The notes: generated by a model not told the origin, from the sequence alone. Counted from the first letter of the stretch, positions 16,038-25,782 are shown. The stretch is DNA of 64,000 nucleotides from Actinomycetota bacterium (GCA_019347675.1 JAHWKW010000008.1:49491-113490), one strand, 5' to 3'. Program-made: numbers and translations.

Positions 16038-17519
16038 ATGCCCGAACACGACCCCCAGCAGCAAGCCCGACAGCACGCCGCCCCCCTGCTGGGCGACATG
16101 CCGACCGACGAGCTGCGGCGGCACGGCCGCGCGGCGCTCGATTGGGTCGCCGACTACCTCGACCGGGTCGGTGACCTGCCCGTCCTGCCCCGCGTCGGCC
16201 CGGGCGACATCCGCCGCCGGCTGCCGTCGTCACCGCCGGTCCGCGGCGAGCCGGTGGAGGCGATCCTCGCCGACCTCGACCGGTTGCTGGACGGCGTCAC
16301 CCACTGGAACCACCCACGTTTCTTCGCCTACTTCGCGATCACCGGATCGGGCCCCGGGATCCTGGCCGAGCTGGTGACCGCCGCACTGAACCTCAACCCG
16401 ATGCTGTGGCGGACCGCCCCGGCCGCCACGGAACTCGAGCAGGTCGTCACCGACTGGCTCCGGCAGCTGCTGGGCCTGCCCAGCGCGTTCCGTGGCGTGA
16501 TCTTCGACACCGCCTCGACGTCCACGCTGGTCGCGTTGGCCGCCGCACGCGAGCGGGAGCTGCCAGGCGTGCGTGAGACCGGCCTGGCGGGCGTGGCGGT
16601 GCGCGGCCGGGTGTACGCGTCCGGCGAGGTCAACGCGTCGGTGGAGAAGGCGCTGATCACGCTCGGCCTCGGTCGCGACGGGCTGCGCACCGTCGCGACC
16701 GACGCGGCGTTCCGGATGCAACCGGGAGCGTTGGCCGAGGCCATCGACGACGACGTCCGCGCCGGGTGGCTCCCGCTGGCGGTGGTGGCCACGGTCGGGA
16801 CGACGTCGAGCACGAGCATCGACCCGCTGACGGCCGTGGCGGAGGTTTGCCGCCGGCACCGGGTGGGAGCCGACCCGATCTGGCTGCACGTCGACGGGGC
16901 GTACGGCGGCATCGCGGCGGTCGCCCCGGAGCTGCGCCACGTCCTCGACGGGGCGTCGCAGGCCGACTCGGTCGTCGTCAACCCGCACAAGTGGCTGTTC
17001 ACCCCGATCGGCTGCAGCACCCTTTACGTTCGCGACGTGGGCGCGCTCAAGCGGGTGTTCAGCCTGGCGCCCGTGTACCTGCGCACCGACGACGGCGTCG
17101 AGGACTACACGGACTGGGGCTTCCAGCTCGGCCGGCGGTTCCGGGCACTGAAACTGTGGATGGTGCTGCGCTACTTCGGGGCCGACGGCTTGGCAGCGCG
17201 GATCCGCGAGCACGTCCGGCTGGCGCAGCTGGTCGCCGACTGGGTCGACCGCCACGACCGGTTCGAGCGGGTCGCGCCGGTGCCGTTGTCGACGGTGTGC
17301 CTGCGGGCGCGGTACGGGGTCGACCCGGTCGAGGAGGATCGCCGCAACGGGGCGCTCCTCGACGCGGTGAACGCCTCCGGCACTGCGTTCCTGTCTCACA
17401 CACAGCTGCGCGGGCGCGCCGTCCTGCGCATCGCGATCGGGAACCTGCGTACCACCGAGGAGGACGTGCGCGCCACCTTGGAAGTCCTGGAGCGGGAAGC
17501 GGAACGGCTGGTCGGATGA
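16038..17519 (+). CDS. PLP-dependent aromatic/tryptophan decarboxylase family (group II)
   Basis: A 493-residue fold-type I decarboxylase. The PLP lysine is K318 in VVVNPHKWLFTP. D286 (HVDGAYGG) binds the pyridine nitrogen, and PRFFAYFAITGSGPGI is the group-II N-terminal signature. The family makes amines from tyrosine, tryptophan, phenylalanine or DOPA, or glutamate in more distant members. ATG 16038 is preceded by GGGGAG. It stands alone between two minus-strand genes and converges with the MBL hydrolase gene. The exact amino acid is not decidable by eye. Confidence 0.85.
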   Translation: MPEHDPQQQARQHAAPLLGDMPTDELRRHGRAALDWVADYLDRVGDLPVLPRVGPGDIRRRLPSSPPVRGEPVEAILADLDRLLDGVTHWNHPRFFAYFAITGSGPGILAELVTAALNLNPMLWRTAPAATELEQVVTDWLRQLLGLPSAFRGVIFDTASTSTLVALAAARERELPGVRETGLAGVAVRGRVYASGEVNASVEKALITLGLGRDGLRTVATDAAFRMQPGALAEAIDDDVRAGWLPLAVVATVGTTSSTSIDPLTAVAEVCRRHRVGADPIWLHVDGAYGGIAAVAPELRHVLDGASQADSVVVNPHKWLFTPIGCSTLYVRDVGALKRVFSLAPVYLRTDDGVEDYTDWGFQLGRRFRALKLWMVLRYFGADGLAARIREHVRLAQLVADWVDRHDRFERVAPVPLSTVCLRARYGVDPVEEDRRNGALLDAVNASGTAFLSHTQLRGRAVLRIAIGNLRTTEEDVRATLEVLEREAERLVG

Positions 17520-17543
17520 CGGCCGGCCGCTTCCGGGTCGGGT

Positions 17544-18563
17544 TCACGTGGGCGGCGACCACCGGGCCGGGCGGTCACCGACCCGCGACACAACTCCGCG
17601 TCGCTCGAGCAGGAGCAGGTGTGCGTGGACCTCGGCGACGGCCATGCGCCGCATGAAGCCCTCGATGCGGTCCCACGGGCGGGACCACGACAGGCGCTGT
17701 GCCATCTCCCAGGCGGTCTGGGCGCCGGCCGCGGCGATGTCGGTGATCTCGGCGAGGCGCTGCTCGTGGTGGCGGAGCAGCTCGTCGACGCGCGCCGCCA
17801 GGCCGTGGAAGCGCCACTCGTGCGCTGGCAACGCCAGGACGTCACCCTCGCCACGGACCCGTTCCAGCGAGCTGAGGTAGTCCCCCAGCGGGTCGGGGCC
17901 CGACTGCGGGTGGTAGGACACGTTGGGGGTGATGCGCGGCAGGACGTGATCGCCGGTGAACACGATCTGCAGCCGGTCCTCACGGAAGCACAGGTGGCCC
18001 GGCGAGTGGCCGGGGGTGTGGATCGCGGTGAGCTCCCAGCCCGGCAGCTCGACGCGGGCTCCGTCTTCGATCAGGATGTCGGGCTCGGCGAGCGCGACGA
18101 ACGGGCGGACCTCGACGCTGGCGGTGGCCAGCACGCCGACCTCGTCGGAGGGGACGCCGGCCTCGACCAGGACGTCGCGGGTTGCCTCGACGAGGTCGTC
18201 GATGTGGACGTAGCGGTCGGCCAGCAGCGCGGCGTCGGCCGGGTGCAGGCCCACCCAGCACCCGGACGCGTCCCGGACCCGCCCGGCCAGCCCGTAGTGG
18301 TCGGGGTGCAGGTGGGTGACCAGGACCCCGGCCACGTCTGAGACGGTCGCCCCGACCCGGGCCAGGCCCGCGCCGAGCGCGTCCCACGCCTCGGTGGTGT
18401 CCCATCCGGCGTCGATCAGGACCAGGCCGTCACCGACCTGCAGCGCGTGGACCAGGACGTAGCGCAGCGGGTTGATCGGGATGGGGACCGGGATCACCCA
18501 TACTCCCGCGGCGACCTCGTCGACCGGTGGCAGGGGGACGCTGCCCGCCTGTGCGCCCACCAC
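17544..18563 (-). CDS. MBL-fold metallo-hydrolase with C-terminal winged helix
   Basis: A 339-residue metallo-beta-lactamase-fold hydrolase. The zinc motif THLHPDH is at 83-89, with further ligands in HTPGHSPGHLCF and FTGDHVLP. The C-terminal 90 residues (WEMAQRLSW to GVVSRVGDRP) look like the winged-helix cap found in LACTB2-like enzymes. Such proteins hydrolyse thioesters, lactones or RNA. It lies 51 bases downstream of meaB on the same strand, so an acyl-CoA thioesterase-like role is possible but unproven. Confidence 0.8.
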   Translation of the reverse strand: MVGAQAGSVPLPPVDEVAAGVWVIPVPIPINPLRYVLVHALQVGDGLVLIDAGWDTTEAWDALGAGLARVGATVSDVAGVLVTHLHPDHYGLAGRVRDASGCWVGLHPADAALLADRYVHIDDLVEATRDVLVEAGVPSDEVGVLATASVEVRPFVALAEPDILIEDGARVELPGWELTAIHTPGHSPGHLCFREDRLQIVFTGDHVLPRITPNVSYHPQSGPDPLGDYLSSLERVRGEGDVLALPAHEWRFHGLAARVDELLRHHEQRLAEITDIAAAGAQTAWEMAQRLSWSRPWDRIEGFMRRMAVAEVHAHLLLLERRGVVSRVGDRPARWSPPT

Positions 18564-18614
18564 GGTCCCTGTCGCCGCCGACCGTGCCGTTGTAGCACCG
18601 CGGTCGAGAAGCGG

Positions 18615-19598
18615 TCAGGCCTCCAACGCGTCGAGGAGCTGGTCGGCGGCCGCGTATGGGGTCAGGTCGCGCGCCGCGACCTTGTCCGCGAGCGTGTCGA
18701 GGAGGGGGTCGGTCGCGCCAGCGGCCGTCGCGATCCGTTCACGGACCTGTGCGACCGCGATCTCGCGGATGGTCTGGCGGGCCCGTTCGCGGCGCCGCAC
18801 GTCGAGGATCCCGTGGTCGACGAGGTAGCGGTGGTGGCGTTCGAGGGCGCCGGCGAGCTCGGCGATCCCCTCTTCGCGGACCGCGACCGTGCGAACGATC
18901 GGGGGCATCCATCGGTGTTCGTCCGCGGCGTCGGTCGAGAGCTCGTGTCCGAGTTCGAGCATGCCGCGCAGCTCGGATTCGGTCCTGCCCGCCCCGCCGT
19001 GGTCGGCCTTGTTGATCACGAAGACGTCAGCGACCTCCAAGATGCCGGCCTTCGCCGCTTGGATGCTGTCGCCCATCCCCGGGGCGACGCACACCACGGT
19101 GGTGTCCGCGGTGGCGGCGACCTCGACCTCGGACTGGCCGACCCCGACCGTCTCGATGATCGCGACGTCGAAGCCGGCCGCGTCGAGGACCAGGACGGCC
19201 TGGGGGGTCGCGAACGCGATCCCGCCCAGGTGTCCGCGGGCCGCCATCGACCGGATGAACACCCCCGGATCGGCGTAGTGCGACTGCATCCGGACGCGGT
19301 CGCCGAGGAGCGCCCCGCCCGTGAACGGCGAGGACGGGTCGATGGCCACGACCGCCACCGTCTGCCCCCGCGACCGCAGCTCCGCGGCCAGGCTGTTGGT
19401 CAGGGTCGACTTGCCCACACCCGGCGACCCGGTGATCCCGATTACCCGTGCGTTCCCGGTCCGCGGGTGCAGCGCCTCGACCACGTCGCGCAGGACGTGC
19501 GGACCGCCGTCCTGAACCAGGGTCAGCAACCGGGCCAGGGCACGGCGTTCCCCCTTGTCAAGGCCCTCGACCAGGTCTGCGACGTCCGTCGAGGTCAC
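18615..19598 (-). CDS. meaB: Methylmalonyl-CoA mutase-associated GTPase MeaB
   Basis: A G3E-family P-loop GTPase of 327 residues (also called ArgK). The Walker A is GSPGVGKST (57-65). VVAIDPSSPFTGGALLGDR and IIETVGVGQSEVEVA are signature segments, and the base-specificity motif is NKAD. MeaB gates adenosylcobalamin loading and protects B12-dependent acyl-CoA mutases. It lies 3 bases after the thiolase stop, so the two are co-transcribed. The isobutyryl-CoA-mutase-type subunit at 14-15.6 kb is the only client visible in this window. Confidence 0.95.
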   Translation of the reverse strand: MTSTDVADLVEGLDKGERRALARLLTLVQDGGPHVLRDVVEALHPRTGNARVIGITGSPGVGKSTLTNSLAAELRSRGQTVAVVAIDPSSPFTGGALLGDRVRMQSHYADPGVFIRSMAARGHLGGIAFATPQAVLVLDAAGFDVAIIETVGVGQSEVEVAATADTTVVCVAPGMGDSIQAAKAGILEVADVFVINKADHGGAGRTESELRGMLELGHELSTDAADEHRWMPPIVRTVAVREEGIAELAGALERHHRYLVDHGILDVRRRERARQTIREIAVAQVRERIATAAGATDPLLDTLADKVAARDLTPYAAADQLLDALEA

Positions 19599-19601
19599 CC
19601 G

Positions 19602-20816
19602 CTACGAGATGGCCGGGTCGTGACCGGTGGCTTCGACCACCAGCGCGTCCCCCTGTCCGCCGCCGCCGCACAGCGCTGCGACGCCGCGTCCACCGCCGCG
19701 GCGGGCCAGCTCAGCCAGCAGCGTGATCGTGATCCGGGCGCCGGTCGCGCCGATCGGGTGGCCCAGAGCGACCGCGCCGCCGTTGACGTTGACCCGGTCA
19801 TCGTCGAGGCCGAGGTCACGGACGCACTGGATCGCGACCGCTGAGAACGCCTCGTTGATCTCGTACAGGTCGTAGGCGGCCGGGTCGTCGGCCAGCCGCT
19901 CGGAAACCGCCGCGATGGCCCGGCTGGGCTGGTTGTGCAGCGAGCTGTCGGGGCCAGCGACCGTCGCCCAGCCCTGCACCGTGCCCAGGGTGCTGAGGCC
20001 AAGCTCGTCGGCCTTGTCGCGTGATGTGAGGACAAGCGCCGCAGCACCGTCCGAGATCTGCGACGCGTTCCCGGCGGTGATCGTGCCCTGCTGACTGAAG
20101 GCGGGGCGCAGACCCGCCAGGCGCTCGGCGGTCGTGCCAGGTCGCATGCCCTCGTCCTGCTCGACGATCACGGCCTCCCCTCGGTTGCCGCGGCCCGCGG
20201 GGACCTGCACCGAGATAACCTCGTCGGCGAAGAAACCCTCCTTCCAGGCGGTCACGGCCCGCTCGTGCGACCGGGCGGCCCACTCGTCCTGCGCCTGGCG
20301 GTCGATCTGCAGCCGCGTGTTCACGTCGTCGCTGGCGGCCCCCATGCTGACGTGCTCGAAGGGGTCGGTCAGCCCGTCCCACATCATCGCATCGACCAGG
20401 GCCCCGTCACCCATGCGGTACCCGAAGCGGCCCTGGGGCAGCAGGTACGGGGCGTTGGTCATCGACTCCATCCCCCCGGCGACGACCACGTCGAAGTCAC
20501 CGGCGCGGATCAGCCGGTCCGCGTCGGCGATGGCGGTCATCCCCGACAGGCACACTTTGTTGACCGTCACGGCCGGGGTGGTCATCGGCACGCCGGCTTC
20601 GACCGCGGCCTGCCGAGCCGTGATCTGTCCCTGGCCGGCCTGCAGCACGTGACCCATCACCACGTAGCCGACCTGTTCGGGGGCGACGCCGGCCTTGCGC
20701 AACGCCGCGTCGATCGCGATGGCACCGAGGTTCATCGCCGACAGTGGCGTGAGGCCACCGTTGAACCTGGCGATCGGGGTGCGGGCGTAGCCGACGATGA
20801 CGGTTGGGTTGCTCAC
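19602..20816 (-). CDS. Acetyl-CoA C-acetyltransferase (thiolase)
   Basis: A 404-residue thiolase. The nucleophile is Cys89 ([11 protein letters not shown]). The C-terminal [10 protein letters not shown] carries the catalytic His and [12 protein letters not shown] the second Cys; NEAFS is present as well. It condenses two acetyl-CoA or cleaves acetoacetyl-CoA and related 3-ketoacyl-CoAs. GTG 20816 is preceded by AGGAG at good spacing. MeaB follows directly and the epimerase gene lies divergently 144 bases away, an arrangement common in actinobacterial propionate and branched-chain catabolism loci. Confidence 0.92.
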   Translation of the reverse strand: MSNPTVIVGYARTPIARFNGGLTPLSAMNLGAIAIDAALRKAGVAPEQVGYVVMGHVLQAGQGQITARQAAVEAGVPMTTPAVTVNKVCLSGMTAIADADRLIRAGDFDVVVAGGMESMTNAPYLLPQGRFGYRMGDGALVDAMMWDGLTDPFEHVSMGAASDDVNTRLQIDRQAQDEWAARSHERAVTAWKEGFFADEVISVQVPAGRGNRGEAVIVEQDEGMRPGTTAERLAGLRPAFSQQGTITAGNASQISDGAAALVLTSRDKADELGLSTLGTVQGWATVAGPDSSLHNQPSRAIAAVSERLADDPAAYDLYEINEAFSAVAIQCVRDLGLDDDRVNVNGGAVALGHPIGATGARITITLLAELARRGGGRGVAALCGGGGQGDALVVEATGHDPAIS

Positions 20817-20960
20817 AGGCCGTTCTCCTGGCGTGGGTGCCGCGCCATCGTACGCGGGAGCGCACAGCGCCTCCCGCAAGCGGCCAGCTGGACGACCCGG
20901 CGGTTGGCGGACGTCGGCGGCGAGCCGGCAGGATGAGCGCGGGTCGATCGGAGGGTGCCT

Positions 20961-21392
20961 GTGGAGCTGACCCGCATCGAACAGGTTGCGTTCGCGGTCG
21001 ACGATCTCGACGTCGCCATCGCGCTGTGGGAAGGGGTGTTCGGGGCGGAGCTGGAAGGTCGCGAGGTGATCGAAACGGACCTGGTGGAGGAGGCGATGCT
21101 CCGAGTGGGCGACGGCTACATCCAGCTGGTGGCGCCGACCAGCGAAGGTTCGACCGTTGCACGGTTCCTCGACCGCCACGGCCCCGGGATGCACCACGTC
21201 GCCTTCGCCGTCCCCTCCGTCGCCGACGCGCTGGCCGAGCTCAGAGACGCCGGGGTCCGTCTGATCGACACCGTCCCGCGCCGTGGCGGCGGGGGGCACA
21301 CCGTCGCGTTCGTCCACCCGGCGAGCACAGGCGGCGTGCTCGTCGAGCTGGTCGAGGATGGGCAAGCCAGCGAGCAGCCGGCCACCTCGTGA
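20961..21392 (+). CDS. mce: Methylmalonyl-CoA epimerase-like VOC protein
   Basis: A 143-residue vicinal-oxygen-chelate protein that matches methylmalonyl-CoA epimerase along its length. The expected metal ligands Gln (GDGYIQLVAP), His (GMHHVAFAV) and Glu (GVLVELVED) are present. The first ligand His of the usual DHIGIAV is Gln8 here (IEQVAFAV). The GTG at 20961 has GGAGG 6 bases upstream; an earlier GTG at 20955 abuts the ribosome site and is unlikely. It overlaps the following glycosyltransferase gene by 4 bases. Enzymatic activity is probable but the substituted ligand leaves some doubt. Confidence 0.75.
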   Translation: MELTRIEQVAFAVDDLDVAIALWEGVFGAELEGREVIETDLVEEAMLRVGDGYIQLVAPTSEGSTVARFLDRHGPGMHHVAFAVPSVADALAELRDAGVRLIDTVPRRGGGGHTVAFVHPASTGGVLVELVEDGQASEQPATS

Positions 21393-22048
21393 CCGTCAGC
21401 GCCACCGTCATCATCCCCGCGTACAACGAGGAGACGACGATCGGTGACGTGATCGACGCGGCGAAGTCCGCGGGACTCGTCGAGGAGGTCATCGTCGTCG
21501 ACAACGGCTCGACGGACGCGACGGCCGAGGTGGCCCGCCGGCACGACGCTCGCGTCGTCACCGAGTCGCGCGCCGGAAAGGGACGCGCGATGGTCGCTGG
21601 TGTCGCCGCCACCGACGCCGACGTGATCTGCTTCCTCGACGCCGACCTGGTCGGTCTGCGTGCCGATCACGTCGACCGGCTGATCGGGGCGGTGTCGATC
21701 GGCGGGGCGGGCATGTCGCTGGGGCTGTTCGACCGCGGTCCGGTCGCGAACTGGTTCTTCCTGCACGTGCTCCCGAAGCTGACCGGCGAACGGGCCATGA
21801 AACGCGACCTGTTCGAGTCGCTGGAACCCGAGGACATCGTTGGGTACGAGGTCGAGGCGACGCTCAACTCGCGGGCGGTGCAAATGGGGCTCGACATCGA
21901 CGCGTTCGTCCTCGACGGGATGTTCCACCGCACCAAGGAGCAGAAGGAGGCCACGCGTGCCCGCGGCTGGGCGAAGAAGATCGGGATGCTGGCCACCGCC
22001 ATGGGGGCATACGTTGCGTACTGGACGGTGCGCCGCTACCGCAGCTAG
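21389..22048 (+). CDS. Family 2 glycosyltransferase
   Basis: A 219-residue GT-A glycosyltransferase. It opens with VIIPAYNEETTIGDVI and VIVVDNGSTDATAEVA. The metal-binding DxD is CFLDADLVG. There is no membrane helix except a weak hydrophobic stretch near the end (GMLATAMGAYVAYWTV). The family includes glucosyl-3-phosphoglycerate and dolichol/polyprenyl-phosphate sugar transferases. The GTG at 21389 overlaps the epimerase stop (GTGA). It converges with a six-hairpin glycosidase gene 23 bases away. Confidence 0.8.
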   Translation: MTVSATVIIPAYNEETTIGDVIDAAKSAGLVEEVIVVDNGSTDATAEVARRHDARVVTESRAGKGRAMVAGVAATDADVICFLDADLVGLRADHVDRLIGAVSIGGAGMSLGLFDRGPVANWFFLHVLPKLTGERAMKRDLFESLEPEDIVGYEVEATLNSRAVQMGLDIDAFVLDGMFHRTKEQKEATRARGWAKKIGMLATAMGAYVAYWTVRRYRS

Positions 22049-22071
22049 AGACGCAGGTGGTCGGCGTGGCG

Positions 22072-24369
22072 TCAACGGACCGGTGCCAGCGCCATCTCGC
22101 CCGCGCTTTCGTCGCTGGCCCAGTCGGGGTCCAGAGCCGGGGCGCGCAGCATCGCGCCCCGCCCGTCCCACCGCCAGCCCAGCACCGGCTGGTCGCCGTC
22201 CCATGTCAGCCGGTAGCTCAGCCGCCCGGCGTAGGTCGGGGCGTTGGAGACCTCGACCTCCTCGCCACGCCACTCCGGCGGCAGGACCCCGAGGAGCGCC
22301 ACCGACCCGTCAGGCTGCTCACGGAGCAGCATGGCGCGCACGAAGGTCAGGAAGTCCGCCGCGGCCCACCCGTGGTGTCCGTCGCCGATGCATCCCCCGG
22401 CCAGCTGCGGGTGGATCGCCTCCGGCCACGTGAACGTCGGCGTGGCCGCATCCATCAGCCACTGCAGCCGCCGCCAACCGCGTATGTCGCCCCGTTCGAG
22501 TTCGACGAACGCCAGTTGCAGGGTCAGGTAGGTGCCGAGGCCGGTGTGGGAGATCTGCTGGTAGAAGGCATCCCCGATGCAGAAGTTCTCACGGACGATG
22601 CGCAGCGTCCCCTCGATCAGCGGGTCGTCGGCCGCGATCAGCCCCAGAGGGACCGACGCGGCCAGGGACCCGACCATGCCCGCATCGATGCCTCGGTAGG
22701 GCCCGGCGGGGATGAACGGATGCTCGCGATCTGCGTGCCGGCTCGCCCAGGTGATCGACGCGAGGATGTCGCGCCGATAGCGGTGCGCTGCCGCCTCGAT
22801 GCGGGTCGCAGCGTCGGGCTGGCCGAGGACGCGTGCGATCTCGGCACCGTCGATCAGCCCGCGCAGACCCCAGAAGTCGTCCCAGTAGTAGTAGTCGAAC
22901 GGCCCAAGGTGCTCCGCGGAGACCCCGGCAGGGAGCAGACCCTGCACCCCCCGCGGAGCAGGGGCACGTGTCATCCCCCGACGGGTCCGTGACCTCACCC
23001 CTTGCCGTGTGCGCTCGATCCAGTTCACGCCTGCCCGCACGGCAGGCTCCAGCTCGCGCAGCAGGTCGTCGTTCCCGGTGAGGCGATGGTGCTCAGCGAT
23101 GGCGTGGATGGCTGCGCCGTTGGCGTCCCACTCGCGCCACTGGCTGTAGAAGAAGCCGTCGCTGCGCTGCCGTTGCGGGTAGGTGTGCAGGACGTCCTCG
23201 ACCTCCTCGTGGAAGCCCCACCGGTCGAGCGCTCCGAGCTGGTAGGCGGCATCGCGGAACCAGAAGCGGTGGTAGGTGGACGGCCCCGCGGTGATGTCGC
23301 CCGGGTCGTGCAGGATCAGCTGGTAGGCGCGGTTGGCGTCGACCGCGCTCTGCAGCTCCGGGTCCGGCAGCCGGACACGAAGTCCACGGTCGAGGGTCCC
23401 CGCCCACCGGCTACGGACGACGTCCACACGTGCGGCGCGATGCAGGCGGTTGTCGGGGACACGCACCGTACGCCGCGGAGGGAGGGGAACCAGCACGTGG
23501 ATCCGCTCCCCGGCCGGGACGTCGTACACGACCGCCGCCTGGGCGAGCCCGGCCGGGTCGTCGACGCGCTGGGGCACGGTCGAGGTCGCCCTGCCCCGGA
23601 CCAGCGTGTGCAGGCTGTCGCCGAGGTGGTAGCCGGACGCCACGTTCGCGACCGGCCGCCACGGCAACAGCAGCGCCACCTCAGCGTCGGCGCGCAGCTG
23701 GCGGGCCTCGACCTCGATGGACTGCACCACCGCGAGACCCTCGGGGTTGTACGGCCGCACCGCGAAGGCCACCTCGAGCGCCGCATCCGACCGGTTGGTG
23801 ACCTCCACGACGGCGAACTCCTCGCCTTCGACGCGGGTCGCCCAGGCCCGCTGGCGGGCCTGCCCACCGGCGACCGCGATGCTCGTCTCGACGACCGGCA
23901 GGTCGTCGACCAGCCTCTGGGTCACGTCGGTCTCGCGGCTGGGCAGGTGCCAACCCGCCGAGGATCGCACCCACCAGTCCACCGACCAGCTGTCGTGCCT
24001 GGGGGTCACCAGCCCGGCGGGATCGACCACCGCCTCCCACGGCGAGTTGGGGTTGCCGATCGCGGTCCAGTTGCGGTGGGTGACGTTCGCGGCGAACGGC
24101 AGGTGACCGCGCGGCACGAACGACGGCGACTCGGGGTCGAGCTGGCGTTCGAGCCAGTACGGCCACAACCAGTCCGGGCGGATCTGGGCGGCGCTCCGCG
24201 TCCGCAGCGCCCGAACCAGCGTCCGGGCGCCCACGGGGAGCATCTCGGCGGGTGGATGCATCTCCAAGCGCTCGCCGAGGCGCTGGAACGTGGACAGGTG
24301 GCGCAGGATGTCGTCGCCGATCCGGAAACGTCTCGCCAAGCGCCGCAGCACCGCCCCGCGCCAGTCCAC
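22072..24369 (-). CDS. Six-hairpin glycosidase-like protein
   Basis: A 765-residue protein that I place only at superfamily level. The N-terminal half (to about 330) is beta-rich. The C-terminal half looks like an (alpha/alpha)6 barrel as in amylo-alpha-1,6-glucosidases and GH15/GH63-type enzymes: STYHRFWFRDAAYQLGALD, GFFYSQWREWDANGAAIHA, GPFDYYYWDDFWGLRGL and ATPTFTWPEAIHP. Conserved acids in RDAAY, WEWD-like and WPEAIHP segments are candidate catalytic residues. GTG 24369 has AGGAGG 7 bases upstream. There is no signal peptide, so it is probably cytoplasmic. The substrate is unknown. Confidence 0.65.
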   Translation of the reverse strand: MDWRGAVLRRLARRFRIGDDILRHLSTFQRLGERLEMHPPAEMLPVGARTLVRALRTRSAAQIRPDWLWPYWLERQLDPESPSFVPRGHLPFAANVTHRNWTAIGNPNSPWEAVVDPAGLVTPRHDSWSVDWWVRSSAGWHLPSRETDVTQRLVDDLPVVETSIAVAGGQARQRAWATRVEGEEFAVVEVTNRSDAALEVAFAVRPYNPEGLAVVQSIEVEARQLRADAEVALLLPWRPVANVASGYHLGDSLHTLVRGRATSTVPQRVDDPAGLAQAAVVYDVPAGERIHVLVPLPPRRTVRVPDNRLHRAARVDVVRSRWAGTLDRGLRVRLPDPELQSAVDANRAYQLILHDPGDITAGPSTYHRFWFRDAAYQLGALDRWGFHEEVEDVLHTYPQRQRSDGFFYSQWREWDANGAAIHAIAEHHRLTGNDDLLRELEPAVRAGVNWIERTRQGVRSRTRRGMTRAPAPRGVQGLLPAGVSAEHLGPFDYYYWDDFWGLRGLIDGAEIARVLGQPDAATRIEAAAHRYRRDILASITWASRHADREHPFIPAGPYRGIDAGMVGSLAASVPLGLIAADDPLIEGTLRIVRENFCIGDAFYQQISHTGLGTYLTLQLAFVELERGDIRGWRRLQWLMDAATPTFTWPEAIHPQLAGGCIGDGHHGWAAADFLTFVRAMLLREQPDGSVALLGVLPPEWRGEEVEVSNAPTYAGRLSYRLTWDGDQPVLGWRWDGRGAMLRAPALDPDWASDESAGEMALAPVR

Positions 24370-24512
24370 GTTGATCCCTCCTGGCCGACCTCGCCACCTT
24401 CTCGCAGCTCGCCTCGCTGCGCCACCGTCCACGCCGTCCCATCGGCGCGAACGCGCATGTAGCTGGTTGGTAGCCTCGTTGGCGAGGGCAGCGACGGAAG
24501 GGAACCCACACG

Positions 24513-25337
24513 GTGAGTTGGGGGACGACGGAGGCGACGACGAGTACGGTCGCCGTCCGCGATCTGGATCTCGCCCAGGCTCTCGACGACCACTTCCGTC
24601 TCCAGGTGCTGGCGTTCGGCCACGTCACCCCGTCCGGGGATGGCGTCGTCTCCGACCACGCCGTCATGGCCCAGTGTGGGGGGCCGTCGGTCTTCAACCG
24701 TGCGACCGCGCTGGACCTGGAGCAGCCCGACCTCGCCGTCGCTGAGGTGCAGCACTTCTTCGGCGACCTGCCACACACCCTGTGGCTCCGTGATGATCGT
24801 GTCGACGAGGACGTCGACCGCCTCCTGCGCACGCGCGGGTACGTGCCTCTGACGCCGGTCTCGGGCATGGCCCTCGAGCTGCCTGCCTCCGACCTACCGG
24901 TCCGAGACAGCCACCGGGTTCAGCTACTGACCGATCCGTCGCTGGCGGAACGGCTCGCTTCGGTCGCCAGCACGAGCTTCGGCTTCGGTCGCAGCGATCG
25001 GCTGGTGTTCGAGGACCTCGCGCGCAACGTGCTGCGCCACGCCCGCCCGTACCAGCACGGGGCGGTGTACGGCGCCCCCTACGGGTCCGAGATCGTGGCG
25101 ATGGGACTGCTGCTGTGCACCGCTGACCTGGCTGGGATCAGCACGATCGCCACGGCGCCACTCCACCGGCGCCGCGGGCTGGCGACAGCGGTGATCACCC
25201 GGGCACTCAACGACGCTGCTGCGCTCGGCTACCGGGTCGCAGGCGTGGTGACCAACCCCGACAGCGGGCGGTTGATGGCCGAACTGGGCTTCGAGGAGGC
25301 GTTGGCGTACCGCGTGTACCGGCAGGTGGCCCGGTGA
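24513..25337 (+). CDS. GNAT family N-acetyltransferase
   Basis: A 274-residue protein with a C-terminal GNAT domain. AGISTIATAPLHRRRGLATAV carries the acetyl-CoA motif A (R/Q-x-x-G-x-G/A as RRRGLA), followed by a helix and AALGYRVAGVVTNPDSG. The N-terminal 120 residues are a second, divergent GNAT-like half, as in other double-domain members. The GTG start at 24513 has a GGAAGG-type ribosome site. It overlaps the next small gene by 4 bases. The acceptor substrate is unknown. Confidence 0.8.
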   Translation: MSWGTTEATTSTVAVRDLDLAQALDDHFRLQVLAFGHVTPSGDGVVSDHAVMAQCGGPSVFNRATALDLEQPDLAVAEVQHFFGDLPHTLWLRDDRVDEDVDRLLRTRGYVPLTPVSGMALELPASDLPVRDSHRVQLLTDPSLAERLASVASTSFGFGRSDRLVFEDLARNVLRHARPYQHGAVYGAPYGSEIVAMGLLLCTADLAGISTIATAPLHRRRGLATAVITRALNDAAALGYRVAGVVTNPDSGRLMAELGFEEALAYRVYRQVAR

Positions 25338-25747
25338 GGTTCGGCGAGCGGCTCCGGGCGTGGTTCAAGGGAGAGACCCGACGGAAGCCGCCATCGAAGA
25401 GCACCGCCGCGCCCTCCGGCGCCGCGGTCAAGGAGCTGGAGGACTTCATCGCGACGCGGGAAGGTGTCGAGGGCTACCTCGAGCCCAAGACGGCGATCTA
25501 CTCCACAACGCTGCTGCTGGTGGCCGCCGACGGCGAATACCTGCGCCGGCCGGTGAAGGACCGCTCGCACGCCGAGAGCTTCTGCGCCAAGCACGGCGTC
25601 CCCGTGTACGACGCGGCGAAGGTCGGCTACCCACGGCGCATGCGCGACTTCGAGCGCGGGGTGCGTCGCGAGACCGTCCGTCTGGAGGATCTTCCGCCCT
25701 GGCCCGGAGGTGACGCCGACGGGCCGCGCCGGAGCGACGAGGGCTGA
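25334..25747 (+). CDS. Conserved hypothetical protein
   Basis: A 137-residue soluble protein I do not recognise. A basic N-terminus (1-25), a central region VEGYLEPKTAIYSTTLLLVAA (46-66) and a Trp-poor, Arg-rich C-terminus are visible. There is no membrane helix or known motif. Its GTG overlaps the GNAT stop (GTGA), so it is translated with the acetyltransferase; codon third positions are strongly G/C as in its neighbours, which supports a real gene. Confidence 0.65.
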   Translation: MRFGERLRAWFKGETRRKPPSKSTAAPSGAAVKELEDFIATREGVEGYLEPKTAIYSTTLLLVAADGEYLRRPVKDRSHAESFCAKHGVPVYDAAKVGYPRRMRDFERGVRRETVRLEDLPPWPGGDADGPRRSDEG

Positions 25748-25782
25748 GCCGGGCGCGGTAACGGACCCCCCATGTCGCCGGG

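Noticed and set aside
20804..21388. Extended glycosyltransferase frame running back through the epimerase
   Set aside because: It is out of frame with the epimerase, has Arg/Gly-rich shadow composition, and the GT-A fold starts at VTVSATVIIPAYNE (21389).
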